Source: Calendula officinalis (Eukaryota; Streptophyta; Magnoliopsida; Asterales; Asteraceae). Taken from it: 64,000 bases of DNA. Below the pieces are notes generated by a model that worked only from the letters and a program-made list of their open reading frames with translations, was not told where the DNA came from and did no database searches. Numbering within the stretch: position 1 is the stretch's first letter; each line of letters begins with the position of its first letter. The position numbers and the translations under genes were made by a program. Positions 35,615 to 48,029 of this stretch are shown here, one piece after another. The stretch is taken from contig OY970820.1 of NCBI GenBank assembly GCA_963853835.1, positions 46,474,907 through 46,538,906 of the forward strand, read 5' to 3'.

Positions 35615-38600
35615 TTAAGAAGATTCCGTCCTCGGAATCTCATCATAGTTCATGAAATCCGGGTATCTTTTCCGAATCTCATCTTTGACTTCCCAAGTCA
35701 AATTCGGCCCAAGTGAATGCTTCCACTTGACTAATGCCAACTCGATCTCTTTATTTCGAAGCTTCTTCGTTTTCGTTTCTAATATTGCCTCGGGTTCCTC
35801 AATCAACCGGTTCGGGCCGTCAACCCGCAACTCTTGTAATGGGATAATATTTTCAACTTCCCCGATAAACTTTTTCAAATAACTCACGTGAAAGGTGTCA
35901 TGCACACCTTGAAGCTCGGGTGGAAGTTCCAACTTAAACGCTTGAAGCCCGACCCGTTTCAATATCTTAAACGGTCCAACATACCTTGGATTTAGTTTTC
36001 CTTTCTTACCAAACCGCATTACACCTTTCCAAGGTGACACTTTCAACATGACCATATCACCGACATCCAAGTCGTATGGCCTTTTCTTCAAACCTGAATA
36101 ACTTCGTTGTCTATCTTGGGCGACTTTCATGTTGGTTTGTATTATACCGATTTTCTCATTCGTTACCTTCACGATCTCGGGACCCGTGAGCTTTGTCTCT
36201 CCCGCCTCTAGCCAACACGACGGAGTCCTACATTTTCTCCCATACAACGCCTCATAAGGCGGCATCTTGATAGTCGAGTGATAACTATTATTATATGAGA
36301 ACTCGACTAACAGTAAATGTTCATCCCATTTACCACCGAAATCTAGTACACACGATCTTAACATGTCTTCAACCGTTTGAATCGTTCTTTCACTTTGACC
36401 GTCGGTTTGCGGATGATAAGCCGTGCTCAACAGGAACTTTGTACCCAACTCTTCTTGCAAAGATCGCCAAAATCTCGAGGTAAACCTCGCGTCTCTATCG
36501 GATACAATCGATAACGGGACCCCGTGGAGTCGAACCACCTCATCAACATACAACTTAGCCAATTTCTCAAGTGGCAACGTTTCTCGGATGGCTAAAAATA
36601 ACGCACTCTTGGTCAACCGGTCATCTATGACCCAAATGGCATCGTGACCCCTACTCGTCTTCGGTAAACCTACTATGAAATCCATAGTTATGTCTTCCCA
36701 CTTCCCGGCCGGTACAACCAATGATTGAGCTACCCCATACGGTACTTGATGCTCGGCTTTCACTTGTGCACACGTGGCACACTTCGAGATGTACTTAGCT
36801 ACTCTCGTCTTCATTCCGGGCCACTAATAGACCCGTTTCATATCTTGGTACGTCTTTGTACTTCCCGGGTGAATCGAATACTTTGACTTGTGCACATCAT
36901 ACAACAACTCTTTTCGGATGCCACCGAACTTAGGAACCCAAATACGACCACCTACGGTCTTCAACCCTTGTGCATTTTCGAGAAAATGTTGGTTCTTGCC
37001 TAACCGTTCTTGTCTTAACTCGTCTTTTCCCATAACCTCTCGTTGGGCATTCTTGATTCTTTCGATGATGCTCGAGACGACTTCTATACGTGATAAAATT
37101 CTTCGGTTCGGCTTTTCATAAACCTTTCGGCTCAAGGCGTCGGCTACTACATTGGCCTTTCCCGCGTGATACACAATCTCACAATCATAATCGGCAGTCA
37201 ACTCGATCCACCTTCTTTGTCGCATATTAAGATCCTTTTGAGTGAACACGTATTGTAGACTTTTATGATCCGTGTACAACGTACACCGAGTACCATACAA
37301 ATAATGCCTCCACAACTTTAAGGCAAATATAATCGCCGCCAATTCCAAGTCGTGTGTCGTGTACCTTAATTCCGCATTCTTCAATTGTCGCGAGGCATAC
37401 GCGATCACTTTACCTCTTTGCATCAACACACAACCGAGCCCTTGATTCGAAGCGTCACTATAAACCACAAAATCTTCCATACCATCCGGTAATGTAAGAA
37501 TCGGCGCATTACATAACTTTTCTTTCAACAATTTAAACGCCTCTTCTTGCTTTTTCTCCCACACAAACTTCTCACTTTTTCTCGTTAACTTCGTGAGTAG
37601 GATCGCGATTCTCGAGAAGTCTAGTATAAATCTTCGGTAATAACCGGCTAATCCAAGGAAACTTCTAACCTCGGTTGGAGTTCTCGGAGGCTCCCAATTT
37701 GACACCGCTTCAATCTTGTACGGGTCAACCTTAATACCATCACACGTCACCACGTGACCTAAGAATTGCACTTCCCGCAACCAAAATTCACACTTCGAGA
37801 ATTTTGCATACAACTTCTCCCGTTTCAACACGTCTAGAACAAGCCTCAAATGACCTTCGTGTTCTTCTTCGGTTTTCGAATAGATCAAAATGTCGTCAAT
37901 GAACACGATCAAAAACTTATCAAGGAACGGTTTACAAACCCGATTCATCAAATCCATAAAAATAGCCGGCGCGTTTGTAAGACCAAACGGCATCACTAGG
38001 AATTCATAATGACCATAACGTGTACGAAAAGCCATCTTCTCGGTGTCGCCTTCTTTCACCCGAACTTGGTGATAACCCGACCTCAAATCGATCTTCGAAA
38101 AGTAACTAGCACCTTGCAATTGGTGGAATAAGTCATCAATTCTCGGCAACGGGTAACGGTTCTTAATGGTTACCTTATTCAACTATCGGTAGTCGATACA
38201 CATTCTCATCGAACCGTCTTTCTTTTTAACAAATAACACCGGTGCACCCCATGGTGACGAACTCGGACGAGTAAAACCTTTGTCTAACAAATCTTGCAAT
38301 TGAGTCATCAATTCCTGCATCTCGATGGGAGCTAAACGGTAGGGAGCACGAGCAATCGGCGTCGCCCCCGGAACTAAATCAATTTTAAACTCGACTTGTC
38401 TCTCCGGTGGTAAACCGGGCAAGTCATCGGGAAATACCTCGGGGAAATCCCGAATAATTTTGACGTTATCCATCGTCTTCTTTTCTTTTCGGCCATCTAA
38501 TACATATGAAATAAACGATGCACAACCTTTCGATATACATTTCCTCGCCTTAATGGCGGTAATCACATTAGGCATGTGATGTCGTTTCTCCCCATACACA

Positions 38601-40224
38601 TACACTTTCTCATTCTCGGGTGTCCTAATCGACACTATTTTCTTTCCACACAAAATCTTGGCTTGGTGCATACCCAACCAATCCATACTGATAACCACAT
38701 CAAACGCCCTAATTCCCATGGGCAACAAATCTACCTTAAACTTTCTACCGTCTATTTCTATTTCACAATTTCTATAAATACATTCAACCATAGACGTTTT
38801 CCCGTCGGCTACTTCTATCTCATAAACCTCATCTAACATCTCAGACGGCACATTCAATTTACAACCGAACTCATAAGACACAAACGAATAATTGGAACCC
38901 GAATCAAACAAAATATGAGTTGGCAAGGAGTTAATGAATAAAGTACCTGACACCACATTGTGTGCCTCCTTCGCCTCCTCCCGAGTGAGTTGAAAGGACC
39001 GCCCCTTCACCTTTGCCGGTTCCACTTTGTTTTGAGCCGTGGACACCATCGACTCTATTCCCTTCTTCGGGCATACATTTCTATAATGCCCCTTTTCATG
39101 GCATGAGTAGCACTCCACATCGGCCGACAACTTGGCCTTACAATCCTGGGCTATATGCCCCATCTTGCCACAACTATAACAATCCTTTGACTCTCCTCGG
39201 CAAATGCTGGTATGAGTTTTCCCGCATTTCTTGCACGGGCCAACACTTCCTTGTTTAGAGAAACTCGAAGTGAACTTCCCTTTCTTGAACGAACTAGAGC
39301 CGCTCTCGGCTTTCCTTTTCTCGCCCACATGGGCCCTCTCGGCAACACGTGCCTCATTCACTTCCTCAACACCCCGGGCGGCACTAATGGCCTCATCAAG
39401 TGTGACCGCCCTCTTAACTTCCAATTGGTAGTCCCACGGTAACCCACTAGCATACCGGACCACCCTCAACCTCTCATCCGAGTAGGTTTTAGCAACAAAC
39501 GGGAGCAATCCCGTGAACTCTCTCGAGTATTCCTCGATTGACAAATCACCCTTCTTAAGGGTCACGAACTTCTCGTGCATCTTTTCCAAATCCCTTTCGG
39601 GACAAAATTTCTTTTTCAATCTTGTGGTGAATTCATTCCACGTCATTTTCTCAACCACCTCCCTCCCGAGGGTTTCATACACGATATCCCACCAACCATG
39701 GCATCTTCTTTTAACAATTGTGACGCATACGTCACCATATCGGCATCCTTACACTTGCTACTACCGATAACCCTCTCGGTCTCCCGGATCCACCTCATAG
39801 TTACCTTCTGGTCCGAACTACCCTTGTACACATTTGGCTTACAAGCCATGAAGGATTTAAACGAACAACCTTCTTTCACAACGGGCTTTGCCCTAGCATC
39901 ACTTTGGCCACCCGTGGAGGACTTCCCTTCACCGGTGCCACTTCCCTCGGTTCTCTCATCCGATCTAGCCTCGGATTCACGGTCTCCTCCCGACCTCTCA
40001 CGGTCTCCAATAATACGGTGCACTTCTTCGGCCACCGTTCCTTTGATTTGAACGATAATAGTTTGGAGATCCGCCATGGTTACCGGAGTTCTATTTGCTC
40101 CGACCTCCGACTCACCCATTCGATGCATCGACGGTTGACTTTCTTGTTCAACCACAACCTCAACATGAGGTATCTCCTCCTCCCGGACCTCCGGGGCTCT
40201 ACCACTTCTACGTGTGGTCACCAT
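35615..40224 (-). pseudogene. Gypsy gag-pol polyprotein with one frameshift and two nonsense codons
   Basis: Start is ATG 40224 (MVTTRRSGRAPE). Gag (about 40224-39200) ends in CCHC knuckles CYSCGKMGHIAQDC and CYSCHEKGHYRNVC. The protease has LFDSGSNYSF; the RT has FIDDILIYSK; RNase H has YSDASNQGLGCV; the integrase has CATCAQVKAEH, TMDFIVGLPK, VSDRDARFTS and the GPF region. A chromodomain-like C-terminus follows (LRNKEIELALVKWKH...TWEVKDEIRKRYPDF). Lesions: a one-base frameshift near 39690; TAG at 38183 after CIDYR, where Glu is expected; and TAG at 36821 before WPGMK, where Trp is expected. Otherwise the domains are well kept, consistent with recent decay. Chromodomains in this family guide integration to heterochromatin. 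Confidence 0.93.
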
Positions 40225-40455
40225 TTCTTTCAATCAAGACTATACGAAAGACATTAAACATTTAGTACCTTGTGTACAACCCATTAGTCGCATAAGACTC
40301 AATATCCATAATCATATCAAATTTCATCGGTCCCCTAGGTTCAACCCTAAACTTAATATAAAGTCTCAAGGTCAACCTATGATCTTAAGGAATCTTATAT
40401 TCCTAATGCTACAGTCTAAGACTAGGATGGTCATCCAACCTAATTCACTTAAACA

Positions 40456-40472
40456 GTAGCTCTGATACCAAG
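40456..40472 (-). other. Primer-binding site of the gypsy element
   Basis: On the minus strand, acTTGGTATCAGAGCTACT directly follows the 5' LTR. Initiator Met-tRNA type. Confidence 0.9.
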
Positions 40473-40473
40473 T

Positions 40474-42173
40474 TGTAACACCTCAAATTTTAATACAAAA
40501 CATTTGCCCATAATAAACCATTTTTCATAAATAGAAGAACTATTCCAAAATATGGATTTACAAAAACCTTTGGTATGAAAATCAGAATATAAAGTTTGGT
40601 GTTACAAAATAGATCAAAACCAAAGCTAAGCATAAATCCAATCTAAAGTTCTTCTATTCTAGGCCCCGCATCTCTATCCATGCGTACCTAAACCTTCGAT
40701 CCCGAACCTGAGTACATAGAAAAACAACAAGGAGTACGTGAGACAAAAACGTCTCGTGAGCTACATGGGTTTAGACCCAATAATAAATATAAGCGTATGA
40801 CATATAGACAAACATGTAAGTAAATCATCCATCTAACTAGTCACCCTATTGTGACTCTAATACTTGCTTTCCTAGCAATCATATCTAGTTATCGGGTTGC
40901 CCCCGAACTAACTAGAACCACCTTGACTTATTAACCGAAATCCATCGCCATTAATAAGCCTCAAGATATCGGCAAGAGAGATTCGCCCAATCTACCAATA
41001 CCTGCCTTACTCGCCGGACTACCTCCAGTTAGCAAGACTACTATCGTGGTTGAGTCGATGGGAATCCACCCAACTGCCCCTCACACCACACCTCATGACC
41101 GGGGGTCCCCCGCATCATCACATCATCTCAACATATCATAACTCAATGGTTATGTCAATCTAGCTATCGGCTATCACGTCTAGCATCAAACAAGCTAGTT
41201 CAATACTATTATCGGTATAACTAACTACTAACTATTAGTCTACACAATTAAGCAAATAGACCATACCACTAGTAATAAAAGGTATTTCATAGGCTATGTA
41301 CTCAGTAAGTTTCCACACGTACTCACCTTAGCAATAAGATGCTCCAACCGAATTCTTGACACCAAATCTCTTGCTTCACAAATTCACCGACTTTCCAAGA
41401 TGTCACCGAAAGCCTAATACAATGATCACAAGATGTTCAACATCTCATACTACCAATAATGTATCCATTAACTAACATTTTCCCCAATTATGGTGATTTA
41501 CCAAACCTTAGGTTTAACAACCCTTAAGATTCTTACCAATCGAAATCATACACTTGTTTCCTTTGTTAATATACCATCTAATAAGTGTATACATCATTTA
41601 TTCACCATAAACCATGATCCCCAATAACTAGGGTTTCAAACCCAACCATCAAAATACATAGATCTAAAGCTACAAAGATCAAGGAGTGAAGATATACCTT
41701 TAATCTTCACCTAGGAGTGAAATCTACCAAGGATTTGTGAAGAGATCAACCAAAACCTGCACTTGAGCTCCAAAATCGCCAAAGATGAAAACTAGGGTTT
41801 ACTATTGCATTTAATGAGCTAAAACCCGACTTTAATGCTGTCGTCCAGAGTTCACGACGCGAACTCCACTTCGCGTCGCTAACTTTGCGTGGCGTGATCT
41901 TTTCCCGATCGTTACTTAGGCGTGAACTTCGTGTGCCAAAAACCCCAAATCCCTGGACGGAGTTCCCGATCGGGAACCCCAAGTTCACGGCGTGAACTTT
42001 CCATGTGCAGCAGGGCTGCACTATTCGGTTGTTGTCTCGACCCGGTTTCGTCCATAACTTTCTCGTATGGTCTCCAAACGACACGAAACCAATTCCTACG
42101 TTCTTTAAATGATTTATCATTATTTATCATATTTTTATACAATTTATTTATTTACAAATTTCGGGTCGTTACA
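40474..42173 (-). repeat. 5' LTR of the gypsy element
   Basis: 1,700 bp, the partner of 33877-35602. It contains short inverted pieces (gttcacgacgcgaac/…gcgtcg) near 41850-41990. Confidence 0.93.
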
Positions 42174-42707
42174 GTAACTAAGCCATCTTTTTGTAGTCCA
42201 GTGCACCAGCAGCAGTGCAAATGTAACAACATGCATGCGTGATTAATGTTAGTTATTGTATTCACTATGTTAACTTTATATATATAGTATTGTGTTAATT
42301 TTGAATTTAATTTTGCCTATTATATGAGTTGTAGAATGGAGGATATGTCAAGTTAGGCTTAATCTAAAATTCAATCTAAACTCGTGAGTAAAACTAAATT
42401 TATTGTTGGGTTGATGTGAGTTGTGTAATAGGTCAAAATTTATAATTTGGAATTAATAGTTTGTCAGTTATTTAAGTTGTTACTTATAAGTATAATGTAG
42501 AGAGTGTTTTCATCTGTTATTAAATTTATAATCTCTATAATTGATCAACTGTATCATATATATAAAAAATATTTGTTTTTACTATGAAATTATTTTTAAA
42601 GGTACAAGATTTTCAATGAATAAATATTTAAACAGTATCAATATATCGTTAATTTCCTATATATCTCTTGAAGCATGCCCGCCCATTCGGGCGGGCTTTG
42701 AAGCTAG
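42174..42707 (+). mobile_element. Helitron 3' end
   Basis: The terminal hairpin GCCCGCCC-attc-GGGCGGGC (42677-42696) is followed by tttgaag and CTAG (42704-42707) before T. The terminal 40 bp are nearly the same as at 33275-33314. The upstream part of the element probably includes sequence left of the gypsy insertion. No helicase is recognisable in it. Confidence 0.7.
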
Positions 42708-42819
42708 TTATGCATAAACAATGTTAATTTTAAAACAATTGTATATAATTTGTCTGATCCTTATTTCGAAATTTAAAACTGATGTACCATGTGATCCTAT
42801 GGTATTTTGTTAAAATGCT

Positions 42820-45800
42820 TACAATCACAGGTGATTTTACTAATGATACACTTTTAATGCTTTTCTGTATTAATGTATAGAATGCTAAAATCACATGTGA
42901 TTTAATAGTAAATCAAATATCACTGTTTTTGTTCACTTTATACTCTTTTCCAATCACAAGTGATTTTGTTATTTTATATGGACTCCTCGTTTTATAATAA
43001 AAACTCTGTTTCTAATAACAAAATCACATGAGATTGTGTGTAGAATCACATGTGATAGATAATAAAATCACTTATGTTACTGTTTTTATGTACTTGATTT
43101 TTACTTTCCAATCACATGTGATTCTGTATTGAAATCACTTGTGATTTTTTACTTTCCGAATACTATTTTTGTGCACTTGATACTCAATTTCAAATCACAT
43201 GCGATTTTACTTTACATTACAAACTCACATGTGATTGTTAATAAAATCATGATGGATACTTAATAAAATCACTTGTGATTTATTACTTAATAACCTGTTT
43301 TACTGTCTCTCTACACTTTATAATTAAATATATGGTTTACATAACTAAATGACATGTGATAGTTAATAAAATCACTTATGTTACTCTTTTTCTGCCCTTG
43401 ATTGTTACTTTCCAATCACATGTGATTCTTGTTAACAATTACATGTGAATTTTTTTCTATTTTAAAATTGATATTTCTGTAATACAAAATTCTAAAAGAC
43501 TTTATTCAAATATAGTGTTTCTAAAGTGTTACGGATTCTCTTAATTAAGTAAAAAAAATCAGAAAAAAAAATCAAAGTGTAAGAATTGTTTCACTCCTTG
43601 TTCACAGTGGCTTCAGAATTCGCTTTTTCCTCTTGTTCTTTTTGTTTAGCTTTTCATGATATTTTTCACATGTCCCGGTATTGTGATCTGTCTTTTTACA
43701 TTTACCACACATTTTTTCCCCTCTTGTTGCTTTCTTTAATTCTCATTTCTTTACCACTCATTAAATGTTTATCTCTTCCACATCCTTTGTATTTACCAAG
43801 ACTTGGATTTCCTAAATTATTAGGATCAGACTGAGAACCATAAAATTTCTCTTATAGTAACCTTTTTGTTTTTTGAAGGTTGTTTTGGCATATCATTTTC
43901 AATTTCAGTCTTGAACACTTTCAGTTTTCTAGATATGATTTGAGCTTTTCTTCATTAGTGCTAAGTAGCTCCACGCAATCTTCAAAAACATATGTCATTT
44001 CATTAACCAACTTTTGAACTCCAACATTCTCATTGCCATATCTGTTTCTTCTTGCTCTTAACTCAGGTGGTATTATGTTTATTCTCCAACCTCTCGTTAT
44101 GTATTGATTAGGGATTTTATCAATAATGGATTTCTTCAAAGCCCAAAAACAATGTCAGCATAGGAGTCCAAATCGAAGATAGTGTCTACAACTACACACT
44201 AATAATTCATCCTTCTGATTATAATGTACATTTGGAATCAAAAAATAGTTTCAATGTTAATAAGTTAACAATCACATGTGATTCAACACATAATCACATG
44301 TGATTCTACACACAATCACATGTGATTCTGTTGTAGAAATCAATTTTTGTTTAGTAATTTTACCTTGTATTGAAGATCGCATTCTTTTTCCTTTGAGGTT
44401 TCGTTAACAATTGAAATCTGATAATCCTCCTCTGTTTTCATTTTATGTAATGAACAATTATATATAGCCGGGTCTATCTCCTTTTGAATGATGTCAAATA
44501 TTGTATTTCTGTACAATTTTTATGCAAATATTGTATTTCTGTACAATTTTGATGCATGCTTTTCAATTTTCAGTTTGGTGCACAATTTTCTAGTTGTTTT
44601 GTTCGTCTTTGCATCCATTTCTTCTTGCTTTGACCTCTGTTTCAACATTGCTGAATCAAAGCTCCCAATAAAATTTATTAGATTTGTTCCTTCTTTCATG
44701 AAGTTTGAAAAAAATGCATTATCACTTTCAGACCTTGAAGTTGTTCTCATCAAACCAAACATTTCCGTTTCAATAAAATATGCAGGTATTCAAGTTGATC
44801 TAATGTCAAACATATGTTTAAACCAACTATCATTCTTTAAATCAAAATCATTCATCAACTTTTCCCATTTTTCCTCAAATTTATCAGGTTCGATGTACAT
44901 ATTCCAAACCATTTTATCAAATCTGCTCTTGATATTTCTTTCAGCTTCTACTTAAATTCCCGAAATTGCATCATGTACCTATATCAAAATTACAGGGGAG
45001 CATAAATTTTATATATAACAAAAATCACATGTGATTTTATTATGTAAAACAGAGTTATCCATATATAGTGGAGTCTATATGCATAAGAAAATCACATGTG
45101 ATTTTTTTCTCAAAAAAGAATTTTCCATAAACAATGGAGTCTATATACATAACAAAATCACATGTGATTTTGTAATGTAAAACAGAGTTTTTCATAAAAA
45201 CAAGGGAGTCTATATACATAACAAAATCACATGTGATTTCATTATCAATCATAATTAATATGAATCACATGTGATTAAGTAGATACAGTGAAACACGTGT
45301 ATTTTAGTGACTCAAGAATATATATGCAAATCACGTGAATAATGAATTTAACGACTTATTAATACCTTTGTTGGCAACTTTTGTGTAATATGCCACATGC
45401 AAAGTCGATGCTTAGCAGTCTTAAATACAATCTCAATAGCTTTCTTCATAGATTTATCCTGATCAGTTACAACCATAATTGGCTCTTTCTTAATAGTCTT
45501 CATGAATGAGTTAAGAAGCCACGTGTAAGTCTCTGCTGTTTCATCTTTTATCAATGCCGCAGAAAAAGTCACACACCTACGATGATTATCTATTCCAGTG
45601 AAGGGCACAAACATGAGGTTGTACCTATAAATCACATGTGATTTTATTCTTAATAAACAACCTCTAAAAATGTTAATTCACAATCACATGTGATATATTA
45701 GTAAATCACATGTGATTTTAAATACATAGTTTACATGTTTGATCTATATGTTGCATCAAATGACATGACATCGCTAAATTCTTTGTAGTTACACTTTTCC

Positions 45801-46900
45801 ATTTCATCCGCCCAAAATATTGAGTGCAATTGATTGTTTTCAGTCTTGTATTCAAATGAGAAACCTGGTGCGTAGTTCATCCTTTCTTCCATCTTATTTA
45901 CAAGCATTTGTGAATCACTTTCATTTATATAGACATTTAAATCTCTCCTCCAATTCCTGAAATCATCAACTGTTCCACTGACATTATGTTCGCATCCTTT
46001 CATACTACCTTAAAGAAGATGTGCTTTTGTTGGACCTATGTTTTCATTTGCAGCATTGAATACAAACAGTTGTTCATCATACTTCAAATTTCTACTTTTC
46101 CTAGATAAATGCATATACTCTGGTGGAACCAACTCGTGATTGTGTTTATCCTCGAAGTCAACAAGTAAAAAATTTGCTGATCGGTCATCCCAAAGAAACC
46201 TAACATGAGCCGTGCATCCTATTTTTCTGGTGTGTGTTTTTCTAATTCTTGTAACATTTTCTACTCCGTCGAGGGTGTCAACAGACACATTCCTTAGGTA
46301 CCCAGCTCTATCGCACCGAACATATCTGTCTTTTACTAAACCTGACTTTGTCCGTTTCTGTGTTGACAATAGTACATCAAATCCTCCATTAAACGCATAT
46401 TTTTTATACATTTGAATACATTCCTCAAGTGTTTTAAACTTTTTCCCCTTAATTGGTAGTAGTCCCTCATCGACAATTGGAACATAAAAATTAACTGGTT
46501 TTGGAGTTCCATTCACATCAAAATCTGCATGTTGACATAATCAATCAGAATATATAACATAAAGCACACAATCACATGTGATTTTGTAAAGCGAATCACT
46601 TGTGATTGTTTCTTATCAACCTCCCCTGGTTTTAAGCAAACAAATCACATGTGATTCACTTAACAACCTCACATGAATCAGTCAAATAACGTAAAGCACA
46701 CAATCACATGTGATTTTGTAAAGCGAATCACTTGTGATTTGTTTCTTATCAACTCCCCCTGTTTTTAAGCAAACAAATCACATGTGATTCGCTTAGCAAC
46801 CTCACATGAATCAGTCAACTAATGCATATCATGCAATCATATGTGATTTGTAAACTAGTAATCTACACAATGCTAGGCAAAGAAATCACATGTGATTCTA
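42820..46900. repeat. TCACATGTGA palindrome array around and inside the FAR1-like gene
   Basis: About twenty exact copies. They lie in the 3' flank of the transposase gene (42890-43430), in its introns (44270-44330, 45020-45270, 45630-45720, 46560-46900) and not in its exons. In intron 1 a ~115-bp unit with two palindromes is repeated (46563-46680 and 46690-46805). Confidence 0.9.
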
Positions 46901-47002
46901 TTATCTAGTTAGCTTGAATTAAATTTTATTACCTGAATCAACGGTTCTTTTATCTGTTTGATTGCTATCGACTGATTCTGGATTCAGATTCATTGATAAC
47001 AT
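43919..47002 (-). pseudogene. FAR1/FHY3-type MULE transposase gene, five exons, nonsense-broken
   Basis: Exons on the minus strand: 47002-46933 (start MLSMNLNPE), 46524-45735, 45625-45366, 44978-44364 and 44214-43919. Splice phases fit. Exon 2 has the FAR1 DNA-binding domain (YKKYAFNGGFDVLLS...RYVRCDRAG, KIGCTAHVRF, DKHNHELVPPEY) and reaches the start of the MULE domain (SFDATYRSN). Exon 3 continues it (FTGIDNHRRCVTF, VVTDQDKSMKKAI, RLCMWHI). Exon 5 has the SWIM finger CSCRHYLRFGLLCRH. A CCHC knuckle CGKCKKTDHNTGTC follows near 43690 in another frame. In-frame stops occur at 46010, in exon 4 near 44953 and 44798, and at the 30-bp duplication near 44520. It would have mobilised the element; FHY3/FAR1 are domesticated relatives. 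Confidence 0.9.
44495..44554 (-). repeat. 30-bp tandem duplication in transposase exon 4
   Basis: Two adjacent 30-bp units differ at one base. The unit at 44495-44524 turns a TCA codon into TAA on the minus strand, so KLYRNTIF appears twice around a stop. Confidence 0.85.
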
Positions 47003-47333
47003 CAGTTATTTGATTTCGAGATTCAAATCTGCGTTTGATTTCGGCGATTTTATTAAAAAACACGATTCACAGTTTTTGATTTGTTTTGTTGCAGTCGATT
47101 CGATGTTTGAGATTCAGATCTGCCGTTTACGACTGATTTTTGAAGCTCTCGATTGAAGAAATCGCAATAGCAATTCCAACGAAAGCTCTCGATTGAAAAA
47201 GGTCGACTGGAGAAGGTCAGGTTAAATGTTTGGACGATAATACCCCTCCGTGTCTAATTAAATGAATTGATCTTGATCATTGATTAAACTTGATCTAAGG
47301 GTTGTAAGGTGTTCCATGGGACTTGATTAAACT

Positions 47334-47494
47334 TGAGGTTTAGGGTTTACTTTAGTGCAAGCTGAACACATAATTCAGCAATATATGTTTACAAATTTTA
47401 CATAAAACCTAGGACATTTATTTTTGAGATTTTATAATAAAATTTCTCTTACTTCATCTTGGTGGTTTTTTCAGGGAGGTCTAATAATATTATG
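47334..47494 (+). other. Host segment between MULE A and MULE B (duplication copy 1 resumed)
   Basis: Matches 62104-62255: gtttagggtttactttagtg, caatatatgtttacaaattt and cttacttcatc occur in the same order. It shows that both MULEs sit in one host segment about 160 bp apart. Confidence 0.8.
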
Positions 47495-48029
47495 AAGTCC
47501 CAAGGAACAATCTTGGGCCTTTGGATCAAGGAGATTAATGGTCCAAATTATATCCACATTTAAAAAAGATCTTGTGCGTGGAGGGGTATATCCGTCATTT
47601 GACATGTGATATAACCCCCATCACGTTGTCATTTCGCCCTTTCCTGCTCTCTGAACCCGTCTCTTCTGCTCTCTCTATCTCTCCCAAAACCTCTCGAAAC
47701 CGTTCGATCTTTCCGGCGATTTCTGGCGATTCTTCATTCTTGTTTCTTTCTCGCACAGTATCAATCGAAGAAAAACTTTTTCAATCGTTTCAATGTCTGA
47801 TTCACTCCTATAAAAGCGTCCGTTGTAGATTCCGTCAATGCCGAACAACATCCAGGTAATTTTAACTTGTTTTTTTGTTATTATTAGTTTTTTGTTTCAC
47901 TGTTTTTGTATAAATAGTTTTTCATTTATTGTGTTTTTGTATATTTCGGATTTTCTAGGTTTTGTAATCCGTCGAATTTACCGTTTTAATTAGTAGATCA
48001 CAACTTTCTAGTGTTTTTTAGTTGTAAAT

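Larger units (their letters stand above)
33877..42173 (-). mobile_element. Ty3/gypsy chromovirus (Tekay/Del-like), full length with both LTRs
   Basis: 8.3-kb element on the minus strand. LTRs at 33877-35602 and 40474-42173 begin TGTAACACC and end GTTACA on the plus strand. Flanks are ATAAC (33872-33876) and GTAAC (42174-42178), a 5-bp duplication with one change. The primer-binding site and purine tract are in the correct places. It contains no TCACATGTGA palindromes, so it inserted into an already palindrome-rich MULE. Confidence 0.95.
25978..47324. mobile_element. MULE A: Mutator-like element with ULP1-like and FAR1-like genes, heavily nested
   Basis: The insert separates two parts of the host segment that are contiguous at 62096. 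The right end, read inward, starts AAGTCCCATGGAACACCTTA and matches the left end of MULE B (AAGTCCCAAGGAACAATCTT). The left end lacks the outermost ~20 bp but shares CAAGGAGGTCCATGGTCC and GGGTATATCCGTCA. Flanks tagtaaagt (25969) and gattaaact (47325) may be decayed 9-bp duplications. It carries a ULP1-like gene (+), a FAR1-type transposase gene (-) and the palindrome array, and contains Helitron pieces and a gypsy element. Without the gypsy insertion it would be about 13 kb. Confidence 0.78.
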
